A stretch of DNA of 34,661 nt from Takakia lepidozioides (GCA_030704615.1 JAKLZA010000333.1:1-34661), one strand, 5' to 3'. Counted from the stretch's first letter, positions 20,346-32,619 are shown. Notes: generated by a model from the sequence alone, not told the origin. Program-made: numbers and translations.

Positions 20346-23300
20346 CTACTCTCCTACACCCTCCGAGGAACTTGCCCCACCTTCTTCCTCATCCCCCTCA
20401 TCCCCCTCATCCTCCGAGCTCTGTGATGCATCAGTTCCACTATGCCTCTCAAAAATCCCGTCCTCTCCTTGGGGGACTGTCCACCTCACCTCCTGGGAAT
20501 CTTCTGCGTCTTCTCCCCCACTTTCCTCAGCAGAATCCAACACAAATCTACGAGCCCGACGGGCTCTAATAGCTGCTGCCTCCTCCCTCATCTTCATTTT
20601 CTTGAGGCTTGCCTCGTCTAAAATCTGCTGTACACGACTACGTTCGGAACACCTCCTAATGGACACCGAAGCAAGCCGGGCAGCATAAGTAGGAAGGATG
20701 TACTCCCTTTCTGGACTAGGCATGAAATCCCCCCTGGCAAAAAAAGGCACGTTCCTCCTGCCCATGAACTCCGGTGTAGACGTCCCTCCGGCAGTACTTG
20801 GCATCCTACAGTAAGAACAAATCCACTTGAAGAATGTCAATACCAGCACAACCAGAAAGGGTTTTCAATGAAATAAGAGAGCGGAGGGAGGTGCCTCACA
20901 AAATCTGGAGGCAACTTACAATGCCACCACTCACTCGTAAACCGGGGGCTCCTCGGCCTCGATCCCAACTTCCTCCCCCTGCTCCTTCTCGGATTTTTCC
21001 TCATCCTCCGAGGATGCCTCTTCCTCTTTCGGCAGACGTTCAGCCGCTGCAAGTTCCGAGTTGTGGAGGGCAGTATCTGGCTCGAAGGCGAACACATGCC
21101 TGTCGGACAACGTCCCTGCCCACATTGAAGCACCTGAGGAACAAAGCGGGCGGTTAATAGCTTGCGGCATGCAATTGCAATGGGGCCAGGGGACAAACTG
21201 AGCACGTGAAGGCTTACCCGTGCCGCATGTGAGGTCCAGAATCCGCCCTTGGACATCCGAGCACGTCTCCATGAGGGTTTGGATGAAAGCAGGGCTCCGG
21301 GTCCGGCTGTACCGCCACGGTTTGCCTGTCTTTGTGTCCTTCGGCATACTAGAGTGGGGCACATAGTTGTAGAGGACATCGTAGGTTACAGGGTCCACAG
21401 CGGCATCAACAAGACGACCGTCGTTGCGGAATTTGAACGTAGACCCTCTCTTCACAAAGCAATATGCCTCAAACACCAATGTCTGCACATCCAACAAAGA
21501 AGGGATCAATTCCAAGGTCTACTTAACATACACCACAATATGAAGTGAATGCAATAGATTGATAACTTACACTTTGGCCCTCTGTTCGCAACCCCTGCGT
21601 ACTGATGCAGAACCATTTTCTGAGGAGGACCGGGGTGACACTTTTCGGTGTCCACCTTGCCACCGCATTCTCTGTGGTCTTCCCTCTCGTGGCAAGGACA
21701 ACCACACATCCACCGTCATCCAGAAGCATCCCCGCCAGCCCAAACCCGGCTTTCCAGTAGTCCTCAGTAAACCTGTTCCAGGTGGGCACACCATCCAGGC
21801 CCTCCAGCAGCTCCCCATCTGGAATGTCGAGGAGAATCATGTCGCAAGCTCTCTCCACCTCAACCCCCCCCCCCCGAGTGCTCTTGCAATTCGTGCTCAC
21901 AGCCGTGAAGAATTCCATCATGGCTTCAAAACCAGGGGTGTCTTTAGGCTCTGTACCGGCAGCCCTCTTCTTGGCTTTCCCCTTCTGCTCCGCCAGAGAC
22001 TTGTTGTGTGCCACCTTCTTCGCCCTGGCAGCGAGAGCGTCAAGGAAGCTCTCATTGACGCATTGGATGATGGTTGGAGGTTCTAGCTTTGGCCTGTGCG
22101 TAAACGTCACCGCCGAATACCGCCGTGTAGGCTCGCCCTCAAATGCCAACTTCTTGGCAGAGCCAGTCCCACTCCGAACTGACTTGGGAACCCGGACGAC
22201 CGGTGACTGGGTAGGAGCAACAGCAGTCGCAGGACCTTGAACAAAATCGGCGTCGGAGTCACTCTCTTGGGTCCCCTCCTGCGCCTCCTCCGATGCCCCG
22301 ATGGTTTTCTTCTTTTTGGGTGTTACTGCAGTCACCTGTTTCCTTGTCCTTTTCCTTTGACCTTTACTCTTCTCATGCAATTTCTCCTGAATTCCTGCCT
22401 GAGCAAGCTCTGCCGCTTTCCTGGAGTTCGCAAGCGCTTTTGCCTCTTTTGCACCCAACGGAGGCAGCGGAGCCCGATTTCGTCGGAATTCAGCATCCAG
22501 CTTCAATTGAAACTCGGATGGGTCGAGCGAGCCGGGCGGAAGGTCCACATACCAAGGGCAATCACGCAAATGTTCCAGATGCCACTCCTTCACAATATCG
22601 TCAGTGTACATGGAGTCAGCCCCAGGGTTCCTCCATGCCAGGAAGAATGGTGGCTCGAAAGACAGATGACCTTTCTCCAAAAGCGAGAACTTACAGTACC
22701 TGCATTCATGAAAAACACAATGAGGTCCGAAAATGGCTAAGTCCCTGAACGGCAATAGGGCCTACAACTGGAATATGGCGCCGAATTCCACTTCAGGGCC
22801 ACCCAGTCTAGGGACTTAGCCCGAAAATGGCTAAGTCCCTGGACGGCAATAGGGCCTGGAACTGGAAAACGGCGCCGAATTTCCAGTTCCGGGCCAGCCA
22901 CCCTAGGGACTTAGACCGAAAATGGCTAAGTCCCTGGACGGCAATAGGGCCTAGAACTGGAAAACGGCGCCGAATTTCCAGTTCCGGGCCAGCCACCCTA
23001 GGGACTTAGACCGAAAATGGCTAAGTCCCTGGACGGCAATAGGGCCTGGAACTGGAATATGGCGCCGAATTTCCACTTCAGGGCCAGCCAGTCTAGGGAC
23101 TTAGCCCGAAAATGGCTAAGTCCCTGGACGGCAATAGGGCCTAGAACTGGAAAACGGCGCCGAATTTCCAGTTCCGGCCAGCCACCCTAGGGACTTAGCC
23201 CGAAATGGCTAAGTCCCTGGACGGCAATAGGGCCTAGAACTGGAAAACGGCGCCGAATTTCCAGTTCCGGGCCAGCCACACTAGGGACTTAGGCCGAAAA

Positions 23301-26300
23301 TGGCTAAGTCCCTGAACGGCAATAGGGCCTGGAACTGGAAAATGGCGCCGAATTTCCAGTTCCGGGCCAGCCAGTCTAGGGACTTAGCCATTTTCGGAGC
23401 CCTGACTGGAAATTCGGCGCCATTTTCCCTAACACCACTTAGGCCTCTAACATCCTGAAATGCCAGGACTTGAAAGAAAGGCAGCGCGTATGTACCTGTA
23501 CAGAAGGCGCATTGCTGCTTTGTCCGCGTTCGGCTGGTCGGTGAACTCGTGGCTCCGGCGAGCATCTGCTATCTCCCGAAAGAATAGGTTGGTTTTGTAG
23601 AGCAGAAAGTACCTCGTCACATAGTCACGTAGGCTCTCTGCTGCAGGAGATATCTCCATCTTGAACTGATGTGCTTGTGTGTCCAGCTGCTCTTGCGCAT
23701 TCGTCGTCACCTGTGGAGATTGTCCATCAGATCGCTTTCCTCAAAAAATACAATGAATCCACCCCCTACTAGAGTAGAAGCCCCAAACGAAGCGTGGGGA
23801 AGTACCTGAAACCACCATGTCATGCGGTTCATCCACATGTCGAATGTGGGGTCAGAGAGTTTGTCCGGTTTGGGGAAGCTCCACATGTCCCTGGTACTTT
23901 GGGAACCATTCCAGATTTGGAGCCACCGGGTCTGTCCAACCACCCAGCATATTCGTAAGCGCCAAACACCACAAAAGGAGTTGTTGCCACCACAATTTGG
24001 TTAAGAATGTATCACCTTTTCTGTTGCATCCACACAGGATGTGGCTAGACGATGGAGCTTCTCCAATGTCATCGTGGGCTTCAGAGCGCGAGAGTAGTGC
24101 TTCCCCACCTCCACCAGAAAGTCGGCACCAAGGGCGGGATCAGCTATGGCCACGTACTTTACCATCCGCGACTTGTACTTTATGCGGGCCCTCACCTCCG
24201 CAGCTTTGACATACGATTCGAGTTCCGGGAGGTTGGATTCTTCTCCTCTGACTCCATGTAGAACCTCCGCGCATGTGCCAAATCCTGCTGTATTTTCGTC
24301 TGTCGAAAAGGCGCACATAAGATTAGAGATCCTGCTCAACACAATTTCTTCTATTGGGGAGGAGAGACAAATTAGCTCAACAAAACTGTGAGGAGCTTTA
24401 CCCGAAATATGTAGTCCACCATGGCGTCGACGCTCAGCCTATACCAGGTTCTGTCTGCCTTTGCCTCCGACTTGCGCAGGAGGTCGGCACTGAGGGAATT
24501 GGCAAACTCTTGCACCCCCTGCTTCCCGACATCCTTCACTCGGAAGAGCATATGGGACAAGTTGGTGGCAATGAAGGCATTCTCAGTCACCCTGCAGTGC
24601 CACATTTCCATCAAACAATACTGAAATGGGAATTTTCATCATATATGAGGATTCGCAATGAAATGACTTCCAAATTCAAAGTCCAAAAGCGAGAGGGGTT
24701 GTAGCTTACGAGTTGATGTCGGCCATTGCAGCTTTGAGAAGACTGCGATCTTTGGGCCCCGCAACCTTCAGCACAACACAATCGACGGCGAAATGCCAAT
24801 CGAGATCGTTGGGGGGCTTGGGCAATGTGCTCCATCCATGCCAGGAGGCGATGATTGCCGTCCCACACATAGAACATCTTACCGGACATGTGCTGGAAAA
24901 GAGGATCACTAGCAATCGATCTCTCGAACTCCTCATTTCGCGTTTGCCAATGGGGACCCCATTTGTCCACCTCATCGGAAGTGTGGGCACGGGAAGCTCC
25001 GTGGTCGTTCTCAATGGAAACGTAAAAGGCGGCAGACCCCATTCGATATCCATCCCGGAAAGAGAATTTCAGCTTGTCGATATCGCCTGGGAGGGCAGGT
25101 CTCACCACCTGCAATGACACCAAGCGGCAAAGGGGAATTCGAAGCTTGGCCGGGTACACCATGCCCCCCAGCACCCTGCCAATGTTGCTGTGGGTTGCCT
25201 CCAACATCTTGGCAGCGGCCAACTTCATATCCGCCTCAGACATGACGTCTGCTGCAGAGGGGTTTTCCGGCAGCCCACCAGGACCGCCAAATCCAGCCTG
25301 TATGCTCCGGGTTTGGGGCCTGGGGATGTCCGGGAGGATGTCATCCTGGTCAGAAACCTCCATGTCGTCCTCCTCAACAGGGTCAGCCACCTGCGAAACC
25401 ACCTCCAGCACTCTCGTCGTCTCTACTGCCCTCTCCCTGGCTTCACCTCGAACTTGCACAATCCGTGCTCTTTCAGTTGTTCTTTCCTCTCCTCCACTCT
25501 CCACCGTATGGGTAATTGCGGGGGCTGCTCTTGCCCGCGATGGTCTAACCGGTGTGCTACTGCCTCTCTGTGGTGTCTTGTAGGGATCCACCGTCTCTGT
25601 GGGTCCCTCGCTTACATTGGCATCTGTCATTTGGGCACCCCTGGCCTCTTCAGCTGCCTTTTGTCTTTCCTCCTGGCTAGCATTCTGTCTCGTCTGTTCT
25701 TTTGCCCTCTCTTTTGCCCTCTCACGGGCTTTCTGTTTTCTTACTAGGGCTAGCAGCAGGGGAGCCCTCCAGACGACCACCTTTGATTGAGGCGAACTGA
25801 CACCCTCGCGCGCACTGCACTCCCCCCCTCCGCAGCCCGTGACTGCTCTCTCGCCGGGGATTGCATGTGCTTAGCTTTCTTCTTTTTCTTTGCGTGGGCG
25901 GGCCCTACTGCATGTGCAATGAACAACCTCCATTGCCGGATCTGTTGTCCTCATGTCCTCACGCCCTTCACCTGCCATGCCGCCTGCCCAACCTCCCAAT
26001 GCCTACTCTGTCGTATCTCGTTTGCAAGTCCTCCCGTCCACCAACAAAAGGTTTTAAGTTTGCCCTCTCGCCCAAGTTGGGCGATTCAAACATGCGATGA
26101 GTTGGAGCTGTCGATGATACCACCAGCGTGCCGGGCTCGTCGTCACTCTGTCTTGACAAAAATCGTGAAAACCAACATCGTGCAAAAAGCAAGCATCGCA
26201 ACGAGCAGCGCAACCACCATAGCAACAATCATGTAGCAAAATGAAAACATAACAAGTTTAGGAAGTATGGAGAGCCATGCAACAACAATGAAAACAAATG

Positions 26301-26667
26301 CAACCATTGCCTAAGAATGACATGCACAAGCAGCCTTCTCCAGAGCTGCCGGATTTGCACACGCATTGCAAACTATCTAAGGTTCACTCAACTATCTAAA
26401 GTTCACTCATACAGCAAAGCCAGGATGAAGATGCAAAAACAAAGCGAAAGCAAAAATAAATCGAACAAACCGAAAGCAGAAGTGGCTTGCCTGAGAGTAC
26501 TCGGCTTCAGTTGGCGCAGTTTGTGAGCAAGACACTGGAATCTCCTGCTGGAGCTTCAGTTTGGCCATGCGAGAGATTGGCCGTCGTCCGTAGTACAGAG
26601 CTTTCAACTTCCGCCGCGGTCTGGATGTGAGGTCTCTCTCAGGAGAGCCACGCCCTTCATGCGACAT
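20346..26667 (-). CDS. ParB-like / beta-class DNA methyltransferase-like fusion protein, 11 exons
   Basis: Proposed exons (minus): 26667-26491, 26147-25972, 25907-24710, 24591-24402, 24299-24016, 23931-23806, 23710-23496, 22699-21571, 21482-21218, 21133-20935, 20805-20346. Splice sites are GT-AG except a GC donor in intron 1, and all phases agree once single-base breaks are allowed (two compensating near 25880/25825, one in the G6 run at 24811-24816, one near 24240), giving about 1,472 residues. Residues about 360-480 resemble a ParB N-terminal domain: IPLCRLVSLQVVRP, DIDKLKFSFRDGYRMG, then WDGNHRLLAWMEHI (24865-24824). A Lys/Glu-rich linker follows. The methyltransferase part has permuted order: DMILLDIPDGE where DPPY is expected (21828-21814), DDGGCVVVLA, HSSMPKDTKTGKPW, then SAM motif GRILDLTCGTG (about 21252-21218) and DRHVFAFEPD. 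The tail is acidic. The lost DPPY suggests a reader or inactive enzyme. Confidence 0.75.
22738..23440. repeat. Tandem hairpin array inside intron 7 of the ParB-methyltransferase gene
   Basis: About eight units of roughly 88 bp. Each is itself an inverted repeat: outer arms CTAAGTCCC...GGGACTTAG, inner arms GGAACTGGAAA...TTTCCAGTTCC, centred on CGGCGCCG. Other introns of the gene are mostly 64-130 bp (343 bp for intron 1) while this one is 796 bp, so the array accounts for its excess length. Confidence 0.9.
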
Positions 26668-26869
26668 AAGTCCCAGCCAAAGAGATCTCCTTTTTTATGG
26701 GGTACATGCCTGGAATACCATGTTAAGCCAGTTTAGCATGAGATTTAGGGTACGTGTCCAGGAAGCCATGCGTCGCCAGCCCAAATAATAACCGACGGCC
26801 GTCGACATTTATTGCCCAACTGCGCAATTAAATGTCGGATGAAGCCCTCCATGTCGGATGAAAATCGAC

Positions 26870-28125
26870 GTAAACAGTCCGGAATTTCCAACGTAGAGGT
26901 AATTCGGAGCGCTGCACGATGGAATTCCGGCGCCGGATTTCCATCCTGCAGGTAATTCGGAGCGCAGCAGATGGATATCGGGCCGAATTTCCATCCGCGG
27001 AGGAAGGGCGGCGCTGGAAATTTCCCTCATGCAGGTAATTCGGAAGCGCGCGGATGGAAATCCGGCGCCGAATTTCCATCCGCGCAGGTAGGGCGGCGGT
27101 GGAAATTTCCCTCATGCAGGTAATTCGGAAGCGCGCGGATGGAAATCCGGCGCCGAATTTCCATCCGCGCAGGGGGGCGGTGCGCCAATTTCCCTCAGCA
27201 GGAAATTCGGCGCCGAATTTCCATCCGGCAGGTAATTCGGAATCCCGGATGAATGGAAATCGGCGCCGAATTCCATCAGCAGGTAATTCGGATCCCGGAT
27301 GAATGAAATTCGGCGCCGAATTTCCATCCAGCAGGTAATTCATACCGGATGAATGGAAATTCGGCGCCGAATTTCCATCCAGCAGGTAATTCCAATACGG
27401 ATGAATGGAAATTCGGCGCCGAATTTCCATCCAGCAGGTAAGTCGAATCGGTGCCAATGGATATTCGGCGCCGAATTTCCATTCGCCATGTATTTCTGAG
27501 CGTGGAATTACCTTCGCGCAGGTAATTCCCAGATGAGAATTACCTTCGTCAGGTAATTGCCAGATGAGAATTACTTCGTGCAGGTAATTGTGGACGAAGA
27601 ATTCACATCGATTGGAATTACCTGCAGGAAGGTAATTCTCATCTGGAAATTACCTGCACGAAGGTAATTCCCGCTCAGAAATACATGGCGAATGGAAATT
27701 CGGCGCCGAATCGCCATTACGGAACACATCCGACTTACCTGCTGGATGGGAATTCGGCGCCGAATTTCAATTATGCGGGATTCGCTACGTGCTTATGGAA
27801 ATTCGGCGCCGAATTTCCATTCATCCGGATTCGAATTACCTGCAGGATGGAAATTCGGCGCCGAATTTCCATCCATCCGAGATTCCACTTACCTGCTGGA
27901 TGGAAATTCGGCGCCGAATCTCCATCCATCCGGGATTCCATTACCTGCTGGATGGAAATTCGGCGCCGAATCCAATCCATCCGGGATTCCACCTACCTGC
28001 TGGATGGAAATTCGGCGCCGAATCTCCATCATCCGGGATTCCACTACCGCTGGTGGAATTCGGCGCCGAATTTCCATCCATCCGGATTCCATTACCGGCA
28101 GGATGCAAATTCGGCGCCGTTTTCC
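26870..28125. repeat. Large inverted repeat built of GGCGCC-centred palindromes, between the two divergent genes
   Basis: Units of about 50 bp contain the palindrome AAATTCGGCGCCGAATTT with spacers CAGCAGGTAATTC and GGATGAATGG on the left (26.87-27.48 kb) and their reverse complements (TCCATCCATCCGGGATTCC, TTACCTGCTGG) on the right (27.69-28.12 kb). The axis is near 27590, where GGTAATTC / GAATTACC words alternate. Around 18 GGCGCC cores are present. The long frames read across it (MEIRRRIS..., LDGNSAPN...) are repeat translations, not proteins. Confidence 0.9.
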
Positions 28126-28650
28126 CATCTGTGGAAGTTTTATGTCGGCCAGTTTCGGTCTGACCCCCGACAAGACTTCCTTTGGGGGGGCCCGGATGGA
28201 AATTCGGCGCCGAATCTCCGTCCATGGGATGTTCTCTGTCGCACACTCGCCGGCCTCTGCGCCCGAGGCGACTTCATCCGGGCGTCCCCTGTTCGATATT
28301 CGGTGCCGAATTTCCGTCCGGGGGTTGAAATGTGACGGCCAACTGCAGGCCACTCCCCCCTCCCCGACTCATCCGAACCGCCCGGATGGAAATTCGGCGC
28401 CGTTTTTCCATCTGGGGATGTTTTATGCCGTCCAGTTTTCGGCCTGACCCCCCGACACGACTCCCTTTGGGGGGCCCGGATGGAAATTCGGCGCCGAATC
28501 TCATCCAGGGGATGTTCTCTGTCGCACACACTCCGGCCTCTGCGCCCGAGGCGACTTCATCCGGGCTTCCTCTGTTGGATATGGTGCCGAATTTCCATTC
28601 GGGGGTAGTAATGTGAGGGCACGGTGCCGTTTCCCCTTCAGCCGTCATCA
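28090..28650 (+). repeat. Two tandem copies of a 283-bp unit upstream of the transposase gene
   Basis: GTTTTATG at 28137 recurs at 28420. Following words (CTGACCCCC, GGATGTTCTCTGTCGCACAC, CTCTGCGCCCGAGGCGACTTC) recur at the same offset of about 283 bp. Each unit holds two GGCGCC cores and one GGTGCCGAATTTCC variant. The position just before the transposase start suggests promoter-proximal DNA. Confidence 0.85.
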
Positions 28651-28896
28651 TCCGGACGGCCCCCCACTTTCTGACTGCATACCGTTGGCAGTTATTGCGC
28701 AAAGACCAGGGGCCGCATTCCGGAGACAAGTTCATTAACACTCTGACTGGGATTTTTGAGATAGTTGGCTCCCTGGATTTGGATCAGGCTTCGTCGCTCG
28801 GACAAATCGGCATCGCATTCATTCCCATCGCTGCACCCCCTTCTACCAGGGAGCTTCCCCGCACGCCATCCTGGCAGTCTTGTGTGCACATCTCCC

Positions 28897-31800
28897 ATGG
28901 CGGAAAACCCGAGCGCTACAGTGTACTGCCCTCCTCACGAGCATAGAGCTTCATTTCCGTGCAGAGGGGACACCTGCCGGGTGATGGAGAAATATCTGTG
29001 CGTTCGATACCACCTGAAACCGGGGTCGGTTTTTTGGAGGAGGAAAGGAAGGACTCAAACGGCCTTGTTGTCGAGAGTATTGTTGTGCTCCACGATGATT
29101 TCGGCGATGGCAGGGAATGGCGAGTTCCACCATCGGACAGCGTCATATACAGGGCTGTTGGGGACTTCATTTGCCCGCCAAATGCACCGTCTATCCTGGC
29201 GCCTTCCGCGAATCAGAGAGTGGGTACCTCAAAGAGAGAAGTCCGCAACGAAGTAAATCCGAGCCGAACCCATCATGAAGACGACCGAGAACCGGGTTGT
29301 TCACAACCTGTCCGACTCAGACGAGGTCATGGAAGTTCCGAGGTCGTCCTGGAGATCAGGCAAGTCCTCAATGGACGTCAGTGGAGGAGGGAGTCATATT
29401 CCCAGCACGAGCACCGCAGTTCGATCTATTCTAGAAATTCTGCGAGGGCTTCACCTGGAGGGACACCGGTCGGAGCTGGCCGGGCTGGACTACAGCAAGT
29501 TCGCAATTAAATCGGTTACATGCCTTCCCGCCGACGTCGACGGTAATATCTTCTTTGAGTTCCCTCCTCGGGCGGACTACTCGAGGGCGTCCGGAATGTG
29601 ACAGATATGGATAGAAAACATGACGGTCATCCTTGGTGCGTTACCAAAACCACCAGCATGAAGATGTGATGGTGTGCGGGTGCGCTACTTGTTTGTGCGG
29701 GCGCGTTGCGGTGTTTCTCCCAACTTGCTTCCACTTTAAATCCAGAGGTCACAGGAACGAGACCGATTGGACAGGCACAGCTCACCAACCATTTCGAGCT
29801 CAGGAGAAGGTTCCGAACTCCACATTTAAGTGTGCGCATTGCAAAGAACCACCACACTGCATGTCTGTTTGTAATGCCAAGCAGTTCTATGTGTTGCACC
29901 GTTTCCCTGACCTCACCCGAGCTTGCATACACGTGGTTCCCATTGTCACAAATTGGCGAGGGGAACTCGCGGGAGGCTGCCCACGAAGCAGAGCAGCTCG
30001 TTCAGGAGGAGGTTAAGTTGAGACCGGGTGCCAAACCCAAACAGATACAGCTCCAAGCCGCCCATAAGATGGCATTGGCCAGAATTATGTCGGAAGACGG
30101 CTCCGATAGAGTTCCTCTCGACGAGAAGGAAATGGAGGCATTGCTGGAGTCGGTGTCCCACGTATGTTCACCGAATGTCCGAAACCACATTGTCTCATGC
30201 AAACAGAAATTGGCGTGGCTCGGATATGCACTCCATTCTGGAGGTGAAGCGACGATGTGGATATGACTACATTCATGGAAGTAGGTTTCCAGACAAGGGA
30301 CTGAGGCAGCGTTGTTTCGTATTCAAAATGTCCACGTGTGGACCTGGCAGTGGCGTCGAACTGGTCGACAGGATGACGAGTGGGAACTTGTCAAACAGTT
30401 GGGTCATGTTCGACCATATCACGAATTACAAATCACCAGTGGTGACAATGGGTGCACATGTCTACGACACCCACTGCAGGATGCTAATGACAATTGCTAT
30501 TTGTGAGATGAAAGGAGAGGACACACAATCGGAGATGCTTCTTTGGCAGGGAATAAACGAACAGATGGCCAAGGCGGGATTGCCCCCTCCCAATTTCCGT
30601 GGTTTCATGGCGGACAACGCACAAGCAAATTGGGCTGCCATCCGAAGGGTGTACGGGCAAGACCCAATGTTCCCATGGAAGGCAAGGAGAGATCTTGTGG
30701 GTTCCATTTTCTGCAGAGCCTTTCGCAGTACACAACCAGGCTCGTGGCGCCAGATTTCAGAGAGGAGCACCGTTCCATGTGCCTTGCGTGGAAGCGCGCT
30801 CCACCTTGGATGATGCAGAGACACAATTGCATGCATACGGGCTTGGTGGACATCGTCAGGTGCCTGTAAGAAAATCAGACGAAGGAGCAATGGTCAGTTG
30901 GCTAGCATGGTGGCATTATCGTTTCCTCCAGTTCGGCGACTATATGCGGGAGGTGAGTTGCACGAATTCGCGTCCCGTTGGATATTATTCTTGGCCATAT
31001 TTGTAACTTGCTTGTAACCTGAACATGTGCTTGTGCAGGAAATGTGTCTCGACTCCGACACCGACATGCCCACGACAAACATGGCCGAATCAGTGCACTC
31101 TTCCTGGCGTGCCTCCTCTGCGGCGCATCTGGTGGACATCCTCACTGCCACAACGGAGGACATTGTGAGGTCAATTATGCAGCAATGCAGGTACAACGAG
31201 TTCTTGAAAGGGAACAGTGGGGCTTGGGGCCGGACAGGCAGGAAATGCTGATGCGGACTGCCTCCAGATCGAAGAATCCTCGGAGGGCGGGGCCTTGCGA
31301 GAGGCGGCGGCGGGCCTGCGAGAGGGCCTTCGGGACACGCCATTGCTGCGAAGAGGCCAACATTTGGAAGGAGATGTTCATACCCGTCCAGTGAGACGAA
31401 GACTTGACGAGGACCTGGCGGAGAAGAGGATTCATGGCGAGCTGACAAGAATATTCGCACGCTCCCTCGTGGTCCGGTGATGTTGTCCGAGGAGGTCTCG
31501 TCGAGCACCGGAAGTCCTGCACGTTCAAGATCGCCATCTCTTTGAGCACAGGGCGCGTGCCCCGGCAACATAACGAGCCATCTGTAGTAAAGCAATACAA
31601 CATTCCCATTGTGGAGACAAGAGTGTCGGAGTCACAGTGGAGAATTGCGAGGACATTGCCGGCATTCGAGGGAAGTGTTGCGCCATCCGGGTGGATACGA
31701 GAGCACGCTGTGGTGAGATGATTCGGAGGAACCCACACGTGTGCTGTACCTGCACCCTGTTTCAGCGGCAGATTTTTGACTCCCACATTTGCTCACGCCA

Positions 31801-32468
31801 CAACGCAGACATTTTGGTTCTGTAGGCACGACATAATGACCTGTGTATTTGGCAAGCCCAAGTACGGGATTCAGGAATGCCGGAGCCTCCGGGCGTCTGG
31901 CCTGTTGCACCGGGTTGCAGCCTCTCTCAGAATGAGGCGGATGCTCTATCTGCAGCAGGATTTCGAATGGTGCAACGCACAGACATCCGGCCCACGCATT
32001 TCCGGTTCCTCAGACCCAGCCATTGCAGACTGCTCGGTCCAGTAGAGACGGATTGGACAATTCTGCACATCCCACAATGCGATTCGGAAGAGTGAAGAGA
32101 CGACACCCTCCCAACAAGTTGAATGAGACTCGGATTGCCAATGCTCTTGGGATGGCTTGCACTATTCAGAGCTCCGTGGACGTACCCCCACCGGCCTTGG
32201 GCGTGTGTATCGGATGGCAACGGCCGGCTCGGCTGTACGCGACGATGTATACACAATTACGATTGGAGTGGAGCCGACTTGCAACTGTACGGACTTCGCG
32301 TTGATGGAAGCAAAGAAGGGTTCGAAGTATTATCCGTGCAAGCATCTGTATTACATTTACCTGAAGAGGTTGAGGATGAACGTGACTATTGATGACTTTA
32401 TTCATGCACCGGCGTTGAGCGTGAACGAGCTGCACAAACTCCTCCTTAGGGATTCCAGAAATCATTGA
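28897..32468 (+). pseudogene. SWIM zinc-finger MULE transposase, copy 2 (frameshifted)
   Basis: The likely start is ATG 28897 (MAENPSATVYCPPHEHRASF). A break in the T6 run near 29030 moves into LEEERKDSNGLVVESIVVL. A Cys-rich segment (KCAHCKEPPHCMSVCNAKQF) follows at about 29830. The MULE DDE region reads VMFDHITNYKSPVVTMGAHV, MTIAICEMKGEDTQSE and NFRGFMADNAQANWAAIRRV (30400-30660), with the next segment (RSCGFHF) in another frame. An intron with GTGAGT donor (30953) and TTGTGCAG acceptor (31038) matches the copy-1 intron. The last exon has several frameshifts and ends with the SWIM finger CNCTDF...YYPCKHLYYIYL (about 32280-32355) and a stop at 32466-32468. It is the presumed transposase of the element, but this copy looks inactive. 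Introns upstream of 30000 were not resolved. Confidence 0.78.
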
Positions 32469-32619
32469 GCAAACGGAATCCTCCCATATGGATATTTTCA
32501 AATGCATTTTGCTGTATGGAGACTTTTTTTTTGCAGTGTAATGAAATGCACCCCAAAACTCCTGGAATGAGGCAATATTCCATTCAAACTGAGATCCAAC
32601 AGAAGCAGTTGTGGGGCCA

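Noticed and set aside
20248-22748. Several plus-strand frames of 130-175 codons opposite the methyltransferase exons
   Set aside because: The minus frames carry the motifs, consistent splice sites and phases; the plus frames are antisense shadows.
22738-23440. CRISPR-like regular repeats
   Set aside because: Units are complete inverted hairpins with no unique spacers, lie in a eukaryotic intron, and have no cas genes nearby.
27685-28447. Long plus-strand open frames of 216 and 251 codons
   Set aside because: They are translations of the palindromic repeat units (recurring MEIRRRIS / LDGNSAPN strings) that are open in several frames on both strands.
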